Shown here piece after piece: positions 7,142-15,816 of a stretch of DNA of 17,563 nt. Source of the stretch: Ardenticatenales bacterium (lineage in GTDB: Bacteria > Chloroflexota > Anaerolineae > Promineifilales > UBA4811); contig WSZX01000416.1 of assembly GCA_013139935.1 (NCBI GenBank), positions 1 to 17,563 of the forward strand, in the 5' to 3' direction. A program made the translations under genes and the position numbers. The notes beneath the pieces are model-generated. The model had not been told where the DNA came from. It saw nothing but the letters and a program-made list of their open reading frames with translations, and made no database searches. The stretch's first letter is position 1, and each line of letters opens with the position of its first letter.

Positions 7142-8019
7142 GAACGCACCGTCTCCTGGTACACGTCTTCCAGCGTCGCACTCTCCCTCGCTACGCGCAG
7201 AATGTCAATGCGGGCATCCAGCAGCAGCCGCAGAATGGCCGGCTTGACCGACAAGGCATCCTCCGGCAGATGGATTTCTGTCCCATCTGGTGATGGCGTC
7301 ACACCCGGATGGAACTGGCGCAATTGCCAGGCTATCAGCCCGGGCAACCGATCCACCTCAATAACCACCCGAGCCCGGGGCGCAAGCACCTCTGACAACA
7401 GCCCACTGCGCGCCAGTCGACCCTCGGAAAGAATAGCGATGTGTGTACACAGTTGAGTCACGTCACCAAGCTTGTGAGTGCCGAGCACGACGGTCTTGCC
7501 CGCCTGGCTCAACTCCAACAGCAAGTGCCGCGTTGCTGCCCGTGCCGCCGGATCCAACCCGCTAAAGGGTTCATCCAACAAAAGCAGACTGGGCTGTGTC
7601 AGCAACGCTTGGGCAATCCCCAATCGCTGTAACATCCCCCTCGAGCACGCCGCAATACGCCCGTCCGCCATCTGGCTCAAACCGGTCCGCGCCAGCGCCG
7701 CGTCGACTGCGCCCGCCAACACGCCACCAGACATACTTCCCACTTGGCCAGCCGTCAGCAGGTACTCCCTCACTCCAAAGCGACGGGGAAAGCGGGGGCG
7801 CTCAGGAAGATAGCCCAACTGATGCCGCTCCCCATCCGAGAGTTCAATGCACCCTTGATCGGGAAAGAGAAACCCAACAATCAGCCGGAGCAGAGTCGTC
7901 TTGCCGGCCCCGTCTGGTCCCAGTAATCCGTAGATGGATCCGGCCGGCACAGTCAGAGATAGACCCCGCAGGGCAGTGACATCCCCATACCGTTTCGTGA
8001 GGTTGGTAATCTGGATCAC
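7138..8019 (-). CDS. ABC-2 type transporter ATP-binding protein
   Basis: A 293-residue ATPase subunit that powers the partner permease from the cytosolic side. Motifs: A-loop and first strand ITNLTKRYGDVTAL (4-17), Walker A GPDGAGKTT (34-42, Asp in place of the usual Asn), signature CSRGMLQRLGIA (125-136, the SRGM form seen in ABC-2 ATPases instead of LSGGQ), Walker B LLLLDEPFSGLD (145-156) with catalytic E150, and H-loop GTHKL (180-184, H182). About 95 residues follow the ATPase core and probably form a small regulatory domain. The start is GTG at 8017-8019, required to keep MIQITNLTKRYG. No ribosome site precedes it, and a consensus promoter ends at 8028, implying a nearly leaderless message. 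It is first in the operon with the permease and DUF2723 genes and divergent from the ABC exporter pair. Confidence 0.92.
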   Translation of the reverse strand: MIQITNLTKRYGDVTALRGLSLTVPAGSIYGLLGPDGAGKTTLLRLIVGFLFPDQGCIELSDGERHQLGYLPERPRFPRRFGVREYLLTAGQVGSMSGGVLAGAVDAALARTGLSQMADGRIAACSRGMLQRLGIAQALLTQPSLLLLDEPFSGLDPAARAATRHLLLELSQAGKTVVLGTHKLGDVTQLCTHIAILSEGRLARSGLLSEVLAPRARVVIEVDRLPGLIAWQLRQFHPGVTPSPDGTEIHLPEDALSVKPAILRLLLDARIDILRVARESATLEDVYQETVRS

Positions 8020-8027
8020 AGCGAAGA

Positions 8028-8056
8028 AGTATATCGGACGACGGGAGGCCTGTCAA
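8028..8056 (-). promoter_or_regulatory. Consensus promoter of the ABC-2/DUF2723 operon, leaderless
   Basis: On the minus strand: perfect TTGACA (complement of 8051-8056), a 17-bp spacer and TATACT (complement of 8028-8033). The expected start site is near 8020-8022, only 0-3 nt before the GTG start codon whose first base is at 8019. Confidence 0.75.
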
Positions 8057-8091
8057 CGACACTCCGGTTTGCCGGTCTGTCGGCGAATGCT

Positions 8092-8119
8092 TTGGCGCTA
8101 CCTGGCTCTTGGGTATAAT
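8092..8119 (+). promoter_or_regulatory. Promoter of the heterodimeric ABC exporter genes
   Basis: TTGGCG (8092-8097), a 16-bp spacer and perfect TATAAT (8114-8119). Transcription should start near 8126. AAAGGA (8141-8146) is a ribosome site 6 nt before TTG 8153, which settles the start of the first exporter gene. Confidence 0.68.
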
Positions 8120-8152
8120 TCACACTCACTTCACCACGGCAAAGGATACCCA

Positions 8153-9910
8153 TTGACCAGACGGGAATTCACGCTCCAAGGCGAATACACCTATGACCGA
8201 TCCGGGCCAGTACGGTGGTTGCTCTCGCACCTCTTGCGCTACCCAGCTCTTCCATTGGCCACCATCGTGGCGGCCGTACTGAACAACGCCTGCTACAGCT
8301 ACCGGCAGATCTTGATCGGTCTTGGATTTGACCTGCTCACATCCGCTGATTGGAGCACAACCGGGTTGCTGGGGCTTGCTCTGGGCGCAGTTGGAGTTTC
8401 CGCGGGACAGGGCGTCAGTGGGCTCTTGCGCAACTACTCGAACGAGTTCCTGGCCCAGAGGGTCGAGCGCGACGCCCGCGACGAATTGTACGTCAACCTG
8501 TTGGGCAAGAGCCAGACCTTTCATGGCCAGCAGCGGATTGGGGACATAATGGCACGCGCCACCAACGACGTGCGCATGCTGTACTTGATGTTCAGCCCCG
8601 GCCTGATGCTCATCATCGATTCGCTGATGGCGATCGTGGTACCCATCGCTCTCATCGGGCAGATCCACTACCGACTATTGCTCACCCCCTCTCTTTTTGT
8701 GGTAGTTCTGGCGATTACCGTCGCAGATTATAATCGGCGGCTGAAACCGGTCAGCATCGCCCGGCGCGAGCAGTTCGGGACTATGAACGCGGGACTGGCG
8801 GAAGCGATTGCCGGCATCGAGGTCGTCAAGGCAAATGCCCGCGAACGACACGAGTACCTCAAGTTCATCCGCGACGCTCGCCTGTTCCGCGACCATTTCG
8901 TCCGCCAGGGCGAGATCCAAGCCCGCTACCTTCCCCTGTTGGCTTTTGGCGTGGCCTGGGCAGGAGCCTTTTTCCATGCCCTCTTTCTGTGGCGCTCAGG
9001 AACCATCAGTCTCGGGCAGGTGATCGCCTTTATGGGTCTGATGGGAACACTCCGCTTTCCCACTTTTATCTCCATCTTTTCGTTCAATCTGGTGCAGCTT
9101 GGTGTTGCCAGCGCCGAGCGAATCCTGGAGCTACTCAAGACTGAGACAGACCTTGACGAAAATAAAGCCGGCGTCGCCAAGGAAATCCAGGGAGAGGTGA
9201 TCTTTGAGAATGTCAGCTTTGGCTATGATGGGGTTCCGGTGCTAAAGAACATCAGCTTCACCGCCCGCCCGGGAGAGACGATCGCCATTGTGGGACAGAC
9301 TGGTTCCGGGAAGACCACCCTTACCCGTCTCATCGACCGGATATTCGACGCCGATAGAGGCCGCGTGCTCGTAGACGGCATCAGCGTACGCGACTGGAGC
9401 CTGAAATCGCTGCGTTCACAGATCTCAGCCATTGAGCAGGACGTGTTTCTGTTTTCTCGCTCGCTGGCGGAGAATATCGCCTTTGGCCGTGCCGATGCCA
9501 GTGAAAAAGATATCGAACAGGCAGCCCACGAGGCCCAAGCCCATGGCTTCATCACCGGTCTTGCGGACAGTTATGGGACCAAAGTGGGCGAACGCGGAGT
9601 GACGCTCTCCGGCGGGGAACGGCAACGCATCGCCATCGCCCGTGCGTTTCTCACCAACCCCCGCATCCTGATACTGGACGACAGTACCAGTGCCATAGAC
9701 AGTGCCACCGAAGATCAGATACAGCGAGCTATGCGACGAATCAGCAGCCAGCGAACCACATTCCTCATTACCCACCGGATCAGCCAGATACGGTGGGCTG
9801 ACCGAATCCTCGTGTTGCGCCGAGGAGAGCTGGTGGACCAGGGCACACACGACCAGTTGTTGGAGCGCAGTGAGGACTATCGGCGGATCTTTGCAAAGTA
9901 CGACGCGTGA
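8153..9910 (+). CDS. ABC exporter half-transporter, degenerate-site subunit
   Basis: A 585-residue type IV ABC half-transporter: an N-terminal transmembrane domain (about 30-320, six segments) and a C-terminal ATPase (about 348-585). Motifs: Walker A GQTGSGKT (381-388), Q-loop Q429, signature LSGGE (485-489), Walker B LILDD (506-510) and H-loop H541. The Walker B is followed by Asp510, not the catalytic Glu, as in the degenerate subunit of heterodimeric exporters. The start is TTG 8153: it has AAAGGA 6 nt upstream and lies just downstream of the TATAAT at 8114-8119. The open frame continues further upstream to 7934, but only through the promoter and the opposite-strand ATPase gene. Its partner begins 68 nt after its stop. 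Substrates of this family include drugs, lipids and peptides; none can be assigned here. Confidence 0.9.
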   Translation: MTRREFTLQGEYTYDRSGPVRWLLSHLLRYPALPLATIVAAVLNNACYSYRQILIGLGFDLLTSADWSTTGLLGLALGAVGVSAGQGVSGLLRNYSNEFLAQRVERDARDELYVNLLGKSQTFHGQQRIGDIMARATNDVRMLYLMFSPGLMLIIDSLMAIVVPIALIGQIHYRLLLTPSLFVVVLAITVADYNRRLKPVSIARREQFGTMNAGLAEAIAGIEVVKANARERHEYLKFIRDARLFRDHFVRQGEIQARYLPLLAFGVAWAGAFFHALFLWRSGTISLGQVIAFMGLMGTLRFPTFISIFSFNLVQLGVASAERILELLKTETDLDENKAGVAKEIQGEVIFENVSFGYDGVPVLKNISFTARPGETIAIVGQTGSGKTTLTRLIDRIFDADRGRVLVDGISVRDWSLKSLRSQISAIEQDVFLFSRSLAENIAFGRADASEKDIEQAAHEAQAHGFITGLADSYGTKVGERGVTLSGGERQRIAIARAFLTNPRILILDDSTSAIDSATEDQIQRAMRRISSQRTTFLITHRISQIRWADRILVLRRGELVDQGTHDQLLERSEDYRRIFAKYDA

Positions 9911-9978
9911 AGCTTGAACCGCAGAACCTGGTGGTAGCGTACTAGAGATCGCGGTTCGCGGCCGGAACAGGAAGGATC

Positions 9979-11847
9979 ATGGGCTTTGTGCTGGACGGCC
10001 TCGACACCGAGGCATACGACCGCAGCTATAGCGACAGGGAGTTGCTCAGCCGCCTGTTGAGTTACTTCCGGCCGCACGCCAGCCAGATGATCCTGGTGGT
10101 CAGCATGATCACCCTGAATTCTGTGGCCGGGACCGGGGGACCAATCCTGATATCCAAGGCCATCGACCTGGTCCGAGAGGCGGAGCACGCTACCACCGGG
10201 TTCCTGCTCCTGCTATCAGCCGGTATCCTGTTGCTGGGCGCCTGGGAGTGGCTCGCCAACTATATTCGCCAATTCTTCTCCGCCCGGGTGATCGGCGATG
10301 TAGTGCTGGCATTGCGAGCCGATGCATTCCGCGCCACTATGGGTCATGACCTCTCCTTTTTTGATGAGTACGCTTCGGGGAAAATAGTCAGCAGGGTTAC
10401 CTCTGACACACAGGATTTCTCCGAGGTCATCTCTCTCGTCATGAATCTCCTCAGCCAGGTGCTACTGGTGACACTTTTGTGCGCCTGGCTGCTCAGCATC
10501 AACGTCTGGCTAACACTGGTGCTGCTGGCGATGACGCCGGTTGCGGTGGGAATCGCCCTCAGTTTCCGCCGGGTGGCCCGCCGGGTGACGCAAAACGCCC
10601 GTCGTGTCACCGCCAAGATAAACGCTCAGATTCAGGAATCGATTAGCGGAATCATGATTGCCAAGAGCTTCCGGCAAGAACGTGCCACCTACGAAGCCTT
10701 TGATGTCAATAACAAGCAGGCCTACCAGGTCGGGCTGCGGCGCGGCCTGACCCTCAACACGATCTTTCCCGCCATGAGTATCGCCTCCGGCGCGGGGGTG
10801 GCGGCGCTGATCTATGCCGGCGGGCTCTCGGCCCGCGACGGGATTGTGAGTCCCGGCGACTGGTATCTTTTCATGCAGGCGGTAGGGTTCTTCTGGTGGC
10901 CACTGATGAGCATCTCGTCGTTTTGGAGCCAGTTTCAGGATGGGCTGTCGGCCGCAGAACGTGTCTTTGCCCTCATTGACGCCGAACCTCGAATTGTCCA
11001 AACGGGAGCCGATCCAGTGTCCGTCGATCGCCCGCTTCTGGGCAAGATCGAGTTCTGTCACCTCTCTTTCAGTTACGATGAGGAAACGGTGATATTGCCC
11101 GATTTCTCCCTCCTTGTCCAACCCAAAGAGACGCTGGCTCTGGTCGGCCACACGGGCGCAGGCAAGAGCAGTGTCGCCCGACTCATCACCCGCTTTTACG
11201 AGTTCCAGGGAGGCGAGCTTCTGGTGGACGGCCGGGACATCCGCAGCCTGGACTTGGGCCAGTACCGTCGCCAGATAGGACTCGTACCGCAAGAGCCCTT
11301 TCTCTTCTCCGGCAACGTGAGGGAGAACATCCGCTACGGCCTTCCAGATGCCACTGACGATGAGGTGCGCCAGGCAGCCCGGCGGATCAGCGCGGGGGAT
11401 TGGCTGCACGATCTACCGGCCGGGATGGAAACCAATGTAGGCGAGCGAGGCGCCAATCTATCCACGGGCCAGCGCCAACTAGTCGCTCTGGCACGGGTAC
11501 TGCTCAAGGACCCGCCCATCTTTGTGCTGGATGAGGCTACCGCCAGCATCGACCCCTTTACTGAGACCCAGATTCAGGAGGGATTGGATACCGTCATGCG
11601 GGACCGAACCGCCATTGTCATCGCTCACCGGCTTTCCACCGTCAAGCATGCGGACCGGATCATTGTCATGGACCACGGCTGGATCATCGAAGAAGGGACG
11701 CATAGCGAGTTGATGGCCGCGGGCGGGCATTATGCAGAGTTGTATCATACCTACTTTAGGCATCAGTCACTTGATTATCGACCTTGGGCTCATGACGAGG
11801 ACCTCCAAGCCAGCGGCCTTGGGGCCACAACATCCACCGGAGGGTGA
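9979..11847 (+). CDS. ABC exporter half-transporter, catalytic-site subunit
   Basis: A 622-residue partner half-transporter in the inner membrane. It opens with YDRSYSDRELLSRLLSYFRPH (13-33), a cytosolic elbow typical of the larger subunit, then six membrane segments (about 35-325) and an ATPase domain (about 355-622). Motifs: Walker A GHTGAGKS (390-397), Q-loop Q438, signature LSTGQ (494-498), Walker B FVLDEA with catalytic E519, and H550. The signature carries Thr where LSGGQ has Gly, while the Walker B is canonical; this complements the Asp510 subunit encoded just upstream. The start ATG 9979 has AGGAAGGA (9969-9976) before it; GTG 9988 is an alternative. About 30 extra residues at the C-terminus (after YFRHQS) look disordered. 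Confidence 0.9.
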   Translation: MGFVLDGLDTEAYDRSYSDRELLSRLLSYFRPHASQMILVVSMITLNSVAGTGGPILISKAIDLVREAEHATTGFLLLLSAGILLLGAWEWLANYIRQFFSARVIGDVVLALRADAFRATMGHDLSFFDEYASGKIVSRVTSDTQDFSEVISLVMNLLSQVLLVTLLCAWLLSINVWLTLVLLAMTPVAVGIALSFRRVARRVTQNARRVTAKINAQIQESISGIMIAKSFRQERATYEAFDVNNKQAYQVGLRRGLTLNTIFPAMSIASGAGVAALIYAGGLSARDGIVSPGDWYLFMQAVGFFWWPLMSISSFWSQFQDGLSAAERVFALIDAEPRIVQTGADPVSVDRPLLGKIEFCHLSFSYDEETVILPDFSLLVQPKETLALVGHTGAGKSSVARLITRFYEFQGGELLVDGRDIRSLDLGQYRRQIGLVPQEPFLFSGNVRENIRYGLPDATDDEVRQAARRISAGDWLHDLPAGMETNVGERGANLSTGQRQLVALARVLLKDPPIFVLDEATASIDPFTETQIQEGLDTVMRDRTAIVIAHRLSTVKHADRIIVMDHGWIIEEGTHSELMAAGGHYAELYHTYFRHQSLDYRPWAHDEDLQASGLGATTSTGG

Positions 11848-12036
11848 CAATGGGACAGGCTTGCACTTGCATCCGTGGCATGAGCCCATCGACACGGATC
11901 AAGACCTGAAATAAGCGCATGGTGCCAGGCACAAGCTAACGGGCAGTCCGGCGGTGATTCAGCGCAATCGTTGTACTCTGGTTCCGTTCGCCCCGTACAG
12001 GGCAGCCCCCACCGGCAAGGAGCAGGGAGACAAACA

Positions 12037-13191
12037 GTGAGCTCTCGACCTATCTATCTGGACTATAACGCGACCACTCCCATAGACAGGCAAGTGGCGG
12101 AAGCGATGACCCCGTATCTGTACGAGGAGTTCGGCAACCCCTCCAGCCCGCACCCCTATGGCGTGACCGCCAGCCGGGCGGTTGAGCTGGCAAGACGCCA
12201 AGTATCGGGACTGCTGGGCTGCAGGTCGGCCGAGCTCGTCTTTACTAGCGGTGGCACCGAGTCCAACAACATGGCTATCAAAGGAGTTGCCGCCGCCTGC
12301 AAGAAGGACGTTCATTTCATCACATCAGCCATAGAGCACCCGGCCGTCCTCGAACCTTGCGAATACCAAGGGAGTCTGGGGCATCGGGTGACGATACTGC
12401 CGGTGGATTCATACGGCCGAGTGGACCCGGCAGAAGTGGAAAAGGCCATCACCGCGGAAATGACCCTGGTGAGCATCATGCACGCCAACAACGAGGTTGG
12501 CACCATCCAGCCCATCGCCGAAATCGCCACTGTGGCCCACAAGCTCGGTGCGCTAGTGCACACCGACGCGGCCCAGTCAGTTGGCAAGATCCCGGTCCGG
12601 GTGGACGATCTGGGAGTTGACTTGCTCACACTCGCGGGGCACAAGCTCTACGCACCCAAGGGAGTAGGCGCGCTGTACATCCGCGACAGAGTTCGGCTGT
12701 CCAAATTCATGCACGGTGCCAGCCACGAGAGGAACCGGCGCGCCGGAACAGAAAATGTGGCCGGAATCGTCGGCCTCGGCAAAGCCGCCGCTATCGCCGG
12801 CCGGGAGCTCTCGGACACTCCGGGAACAGCCTCTCACCTGCGGCGGATGCGGGACCGGCTCTGGGACGGTCTGTCGGCACGGTTGGCGGAGTTGCTGCTC
12901 AATGGTCACCCAGACGAGCGATTGCCCAACACCCTCAGCGTGGGCTTTCGCGGCATCAAGGCGGACGATCTTCTCTACGAACTGTGGGATCAGGTCGCTG
13001 TCTCGGCCGGGGCCGCCTGTCACTCAGAGGGGGTAACCATCTCCGCTGTACTGCAGGCTATGGCGGTTCCACCGGAATATGCAATGGGCACGCTTCGCTT
13101 CTCCACCGGCCGGTTTACCTCGGCACAGGAGATTGAACGAGCGATCGATGCGGTGGTTGCCGCCGTGAACTGCGCTGAGAGGACTGGTTAG
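12037..13191 (+). CDS. Cysteine desulfurase, type I (IscS/NifS family), selenocysteine-lyase-like
   Basis: A 384-residue fold-type I PLP enzyme that takes sulfur (or selenium) from cysteine (or selenocysteine), giving alanine and a persulfide. Motifs: IYLDYNATTP (6-15), EFGNPSSPHP (31-40), FTSGGTESNN (69-78), SAIEHPAV (97-104, H101), MHANNEVGTIQP (148-159), HTDAAQ (175-180, D177), LAGHKLYAPKGVGALYI (199-215, K203 bound to PLP), GASHERNRRAGTEN (227-240), and the active-site loop VSAGAACHS with C328. The short loop with AACHS and the HERNRRAGTEN block resemble mammalian selenocysteine lyase as much as IscS. I chose GTG 12037, with GGGAG 7 nt upstream; an upstream in-frame extension to 11971 has no family similarity. 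No scaffold gene lies beside it. The preceding 189 bp show no convincing promoter, so transcription from the exporter genes is possible. Confidence 0.9.
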   Translation: MSSRPIYLDYNATTPIDRQVAEAMTPYLYEEFGNPSSPHPYGVTASRAVELARRQVSGLLGCRSAELVFTSGGTESNNMAIKGVAAACKKDVHFITSAIEHPAVLEPCEYQGSLGHRVTILPVDSYGRVDPAEVEKAITAEMTLVSIMHANNEVGTIQPIAEIATVAHKLGALVHTDAAQSVGKIPVRVDDLGVDLLTLAGHKLYAPKGVGALYIRDRVRLSKFMHGASHERNRRAGTENVAGIVGLGKAAAIAGRELSDTPGTASHLRRMRDRLWDGLSARLAELLLNGHPDERLPNTLSVGFRGIKADDLLYELWDQVAVSAGAACHSEGVTISAVLQAMAVPPEYAMGTLRFSTGRFTSAQEIERAIDAVVAAVNCAERTG

Positions 13192-13214
13192 CAGAGGGCA
13201 GGCGGCAACGGCGC

Positions 13215-15038
13215 CTATGGCTGGGTTTCCTCCAGTTGACGATTGATCTCAGACCGCAGCCACTCCTCCCCTGAGGATTCCAGCGCAAGCCGGAACTCGC
13301 GGCGGGCCTGGACGAATCGCCCTTGGCGTCGCAGCCAGACACCATTCACAAAGTGGGCTTCTGCCAACCGGGGAGCAAGCGCCAGAGCCGTATCTATCTC
13401 GCCCTTGGCCTCGTCCATCTTCCCCTGGCCCATCAGCACCAGCGCCAAAAAAGCACGATACAGTGGGTCATCCGGTGCAGAGTCAACCAGCCGGCGCGTC
13501 AGCTCCTCGGCAAGCTGCAGATTTCCGTGGTCCTTCTCGCTCAACGCCCACAACGCCATTCCCACGTTGGTACGCAGCGCTCGATTTTCCGGCAGGACCT
13601 CCAGCCCCGTCACATACACCTCGGCCGCCAGCTCTCGCTGCCCGGCCCCGACGAGGTGCCGGCCAACCTCAAGGTATACCCACTCCTCTTCCGGCCGCAA
13701 CTCGACGGCTGCTCGCATCTGCTCCTCGGCGGCCTCCACTGCCCCAGCCTCCAAGTAGAGAAAAGCCAGTTCAGCCCGCGCCACCCCATTCTCAGGTTCG
13801 CGCGCCACCTGTTCCTCCACCCGCACAATCCTCTCCGCCAGGGCAGAGTTGCCGGGCGCATCGACGTGGGGAACAGCAATCCCCGGCTCGGCCGTGTCCG
13901 GTGCATCCGCCAGCCAGCGGCTGACGGCCCAGCCGCCCAACACGACCCCGCCGAGACACAGCAGCAGCAAGACCGGAATGCCTGCATAGAGCCAGAGTTT
14001 CTTCCGTTTCCTGATTCGCTGCTCTGCGTCGGATGACCCGAGAGCCTCGGTCGCTGGTGGAGGTGTGGCCTGAACCCCGGATGAGATAAGCTCGGGCGTT
14101 GCTGCAATCCTGGTGCGCTTGATCGGAGTAGCGACAGTCGGGGATTCCGACACAGCGACGGCGTCCAGAGTTTCGGAGCGAGCGATGGCCGTTGACCGTA
14201 TCCCCTCCACGTAGGCGGACACCAATGATTCCACATCCACATACCGATCGCCTGGCTCCTTGGCCAGTGCTCTCAGCAGCACGCGTTGCACCGTTTCCGA
14301 TACGTCAGGGTTGATGCTGGTGGGCAGCGGGAGGGGAGTGAAGATGTGATCGTGGATGATGGAATAGGGGGTGTCGGCGCTAAAGGGAACCCGACCGGTC
14401 ACCAACTCGAACAGCACCACTCCCAGCGAGTAGATATCGGTGCCCACATCCAGATCGCGCACACCTTTCGCCTGCTCAGGGCTGATGTACTGCGGCGTGC
14501 CCACCATCATGTCCCGCGAAAGAGTTGATTCACCTGCCTCTGCCATCCTCGCCAGTCCAAAATCCGTGAGAAAGACACCCCCAATAGAGCCCGGCTCTTC
14601 TGAGGATGGCGTGAGCAGAATGTTCGATGGTTTGATATCACGGTGCAGGACGCCTTGCTGATGAGCATGGCCCAACGCCGCCCCCACCAGGCTCGCAACG
14701 TGGGCGATTTGATTCGGCCGGAGCGCCCCCCGCTTCAACCGTGCCTTGAGCGTCTCTCCATCCACGAAGCGCATCACCAGGTAGGCAAGCCCCCGGTGCT
14801 CGGAGTAATCATACACCGGCACGATGTTGGGGTGCTCCAGGCGAGCCACAATCCGCGCCTCTCGGTTGAACCGCTCCGCAAAGCTGTCATCCTCTTTAAA
14901 GGCTGCGTGCATCACCTTGATGGCTACATACCGGTCCAATCCTGGATGATAGCCCTTATAGACGGTTGCCATGCCCCCCTGCCCTAACTGGGCCATGATC
15001 CGATACGCGCCCACATTTTCGCCAATAGCAAAGGACAT
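13215..15038 (-). CDS. Membrane-anchored Ser/Thr protein kinase with TPR-like C-terminal domain
   Basis: A 607-residue PknB-like kinase. The catalytic domain spans about 10-275: Gly-rich loop GQGGMATVYK (19-28), VAIK with K41, HRDIKPSN with D134 and N139, DFGLA with D159, and GTPQYISPEQ (180-189) in the activation segment, so it should be active. A Thr/Ser/Pro-rich linker (about 283-335) and a basic patch (RIRKRKK) lead to one membrane segment (about 348-370). The outer half (about 395-605) is a run of TPR-like helices, for example ARAELAFLYLEAGAVEAAEEQMRAA and AHFVNGVWLRRQGRF, in place of the PASTA repeats of PknB, suggesting protein binding outside the membrane. The ATG start has AAGGAG (complement of 15045-15050) 6 nt away and a promoter at 15065-15093. 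It is convergent with the desulfurase (23 bp gap) and divergent from the HEAT-slipin genes. Confidence 0.92.
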   Translation of the reverse strand: MSFAIGENVGAYRIMAQLGQGGMATVYKGYHPGLDRYVAIKVMHAAFKEDDSFAERFNREARIVARLEHPNIVPVYDYSEHRGLAYLVMRFVDGETLKARLKRGALRPNQIAHVASLVGAALGHAHQQGVLHRDIKPSNILLTPSSEEPGSIGGVFLTDFGLARMAEAGESTLSRDMMVGTPQYISPEQAKGVRDLDVGTDIYSLGVVLFELVTGRVPFSADTPYSIIHDHIFTPLPLPTSINPDVSETVQRVLLRALAKEPGDRYVDVESLVSAYVEGIRSTAIARSETLDAVAVSESPTVATPIKRTRIAATPELISSGVQATPPPATEALGSSDAEQRIRKRKKLWLYAGIPVLLLLCLGGVVLGGWAVSRWLADAPDTAEPGIAVPHVDAPGNSALAERIVRVEEQVAREPENGVARAELAFLYLEAGAVEAAEEQMRAAVELRPEEEWVYLEVGRHLVGAGQRELAAEVYVTGLEVLPENRALRTNVGMALWALSEKDHGNLQLAEELTRRLVDSAPDDPLYRAFLALVLMGQGKMDEAKGEIDTALALAPRLAEAHFVNGVWLRRQGRFVQARREFRLALESSGEEWLRSEINRQLEETQP

Positions 15039-15064
15039 CAGCTACTCCTTTTCGATCAACCTGT

Positions 15065-15093
15065 ATTATAGGATGAGGAGGGCAAGAGGGCAA
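15065..15093 (-). promoter_or_regulatory. Sigma-70-type promoter of the Ser/Thr kinase gene
   Basis: On the minus strand: TTGCCC (complement of 15088-15093), a 17-bp spacer and perfect TATAAT (complement of 15065-15070). The start site falls near 15058, giving a leader of about 20 nt that carries the AAGGAG ribosome site. Confidence 0.68.
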
Positions 15094-15816
15094 TCTGACG
15101 ATGGTCACACTCCCTCCTGCTTGCCGGCCTCAAGCCCAGGCAATGAACCCGATCACGAATGCGCTCCTGGGACCTACGAATGCTGGGCCAGAGCCCTCAA
15201 CACGCCGGTAGCCCGATGCCGCCTGTAGCACAAGAGTCCTCTCCCGATGGACAGGCAGTGTATCCCAACCTGCACACCAGGGTGATCCCTCTCGGAGTCT
15301 CATCCGCATGGTTCGCCAGGAATCCGTAGCCGGCCGCCGGGAGGAGACAGACCTCCTTGAACTTGGCCCCCAATCTCCCCCTGCGCGCCTGACGGCGCGT
15401 GAGGCACCCTCGGGTTGAGATGATTCCATCCCCCCCCGCGAGACGCGCCACCGGAGCCCTGACCCAAGATGGCAGAACTTGGGCATCCAAGGTCCTTGTG
15501 ATACACTCATTGTGTTGGCCGACCAACCCAAGAGGAGACAGATGCAGGCCAAGGCGGGGCTGGCCAAGTGCTTGTCCGTTGATGACCCGAGCGGGGCGAA
15601 CCGGCCCGGCCGCCGCGTCTCGGTGCTAGGGTCCACGTCGCAGCCTGCAGGCCAGTACACCCATCGACCGCTGTATCGGCGCCTTCTCTCCCTATGATGC
15701 ACTCAAGTAATCCCGGCCGGGAGGCAGTGCCCCACTCCGCCACGCTGCCGAGCCAACGGCGTCGAGCTAGCGTCTGTCAGCAACAGGAACCCCGAGGCGC
15801 CGAAAGAAAACCATCA
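15094..15816. other. Long divergent intergenic region with hairpins, no convincing gene
   Basis: About 720 bp between the kinase promoter and the HEAT-repeat gene. Open frames of up to 190 codons exist on the minus strand, but they are Arg/Ser/Gly-rich, have no recognisable motif and no ribosome site, and I do not call them. Visible structure: GGAGG-N7-CCTCC (15340-15356), CGCGCC-TGAC-GGCGCG (15384-15399), an 8-C run (15430-15437) and CCCAAG-N9-CTTGGG (15463-15483). A weak possible promoter for the HEAT gene is CTGTAT (15671-15676), 16 bp, TATGAT (15693-15698). It may be a structured leader, a small RNA locus or a decayed gene. Confidence 0.4.

Noticed and set aside
7934..8152. N-terminal extension of the first exporter subunit
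   Set aside because: It crosses the opposite gene and both promoters; TTG 8153 has a good ribosome site and starts the recognisable protein.
10510..11409. A 299-codon minus-strand frame within the second exporter gene
   Set aside because: Shadow of a gene with complete Walker A, signature and Walker B motifs in the plus frame.
11922..11932. Short palindrome GTGCC-A-GGCAC between the exporter and desulfurase genes
   Set aside because: Five-bp arms with a 1-nt loop, single copy seen; too little to call a repeat, operator or terminator.
11971..12036. N-terminal extension of the desulfurase
   Set aside because: No similarity to the family, and GTG 12037 has GGGAG at 7 nt.
15130..15702. A 190-codon open frame on the minus strand in the long gap
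   Set aside because: Arg/Ser/Gly-rich composition, no domain motif, no ribosome site. High-GC DNA makes such frames by chance.
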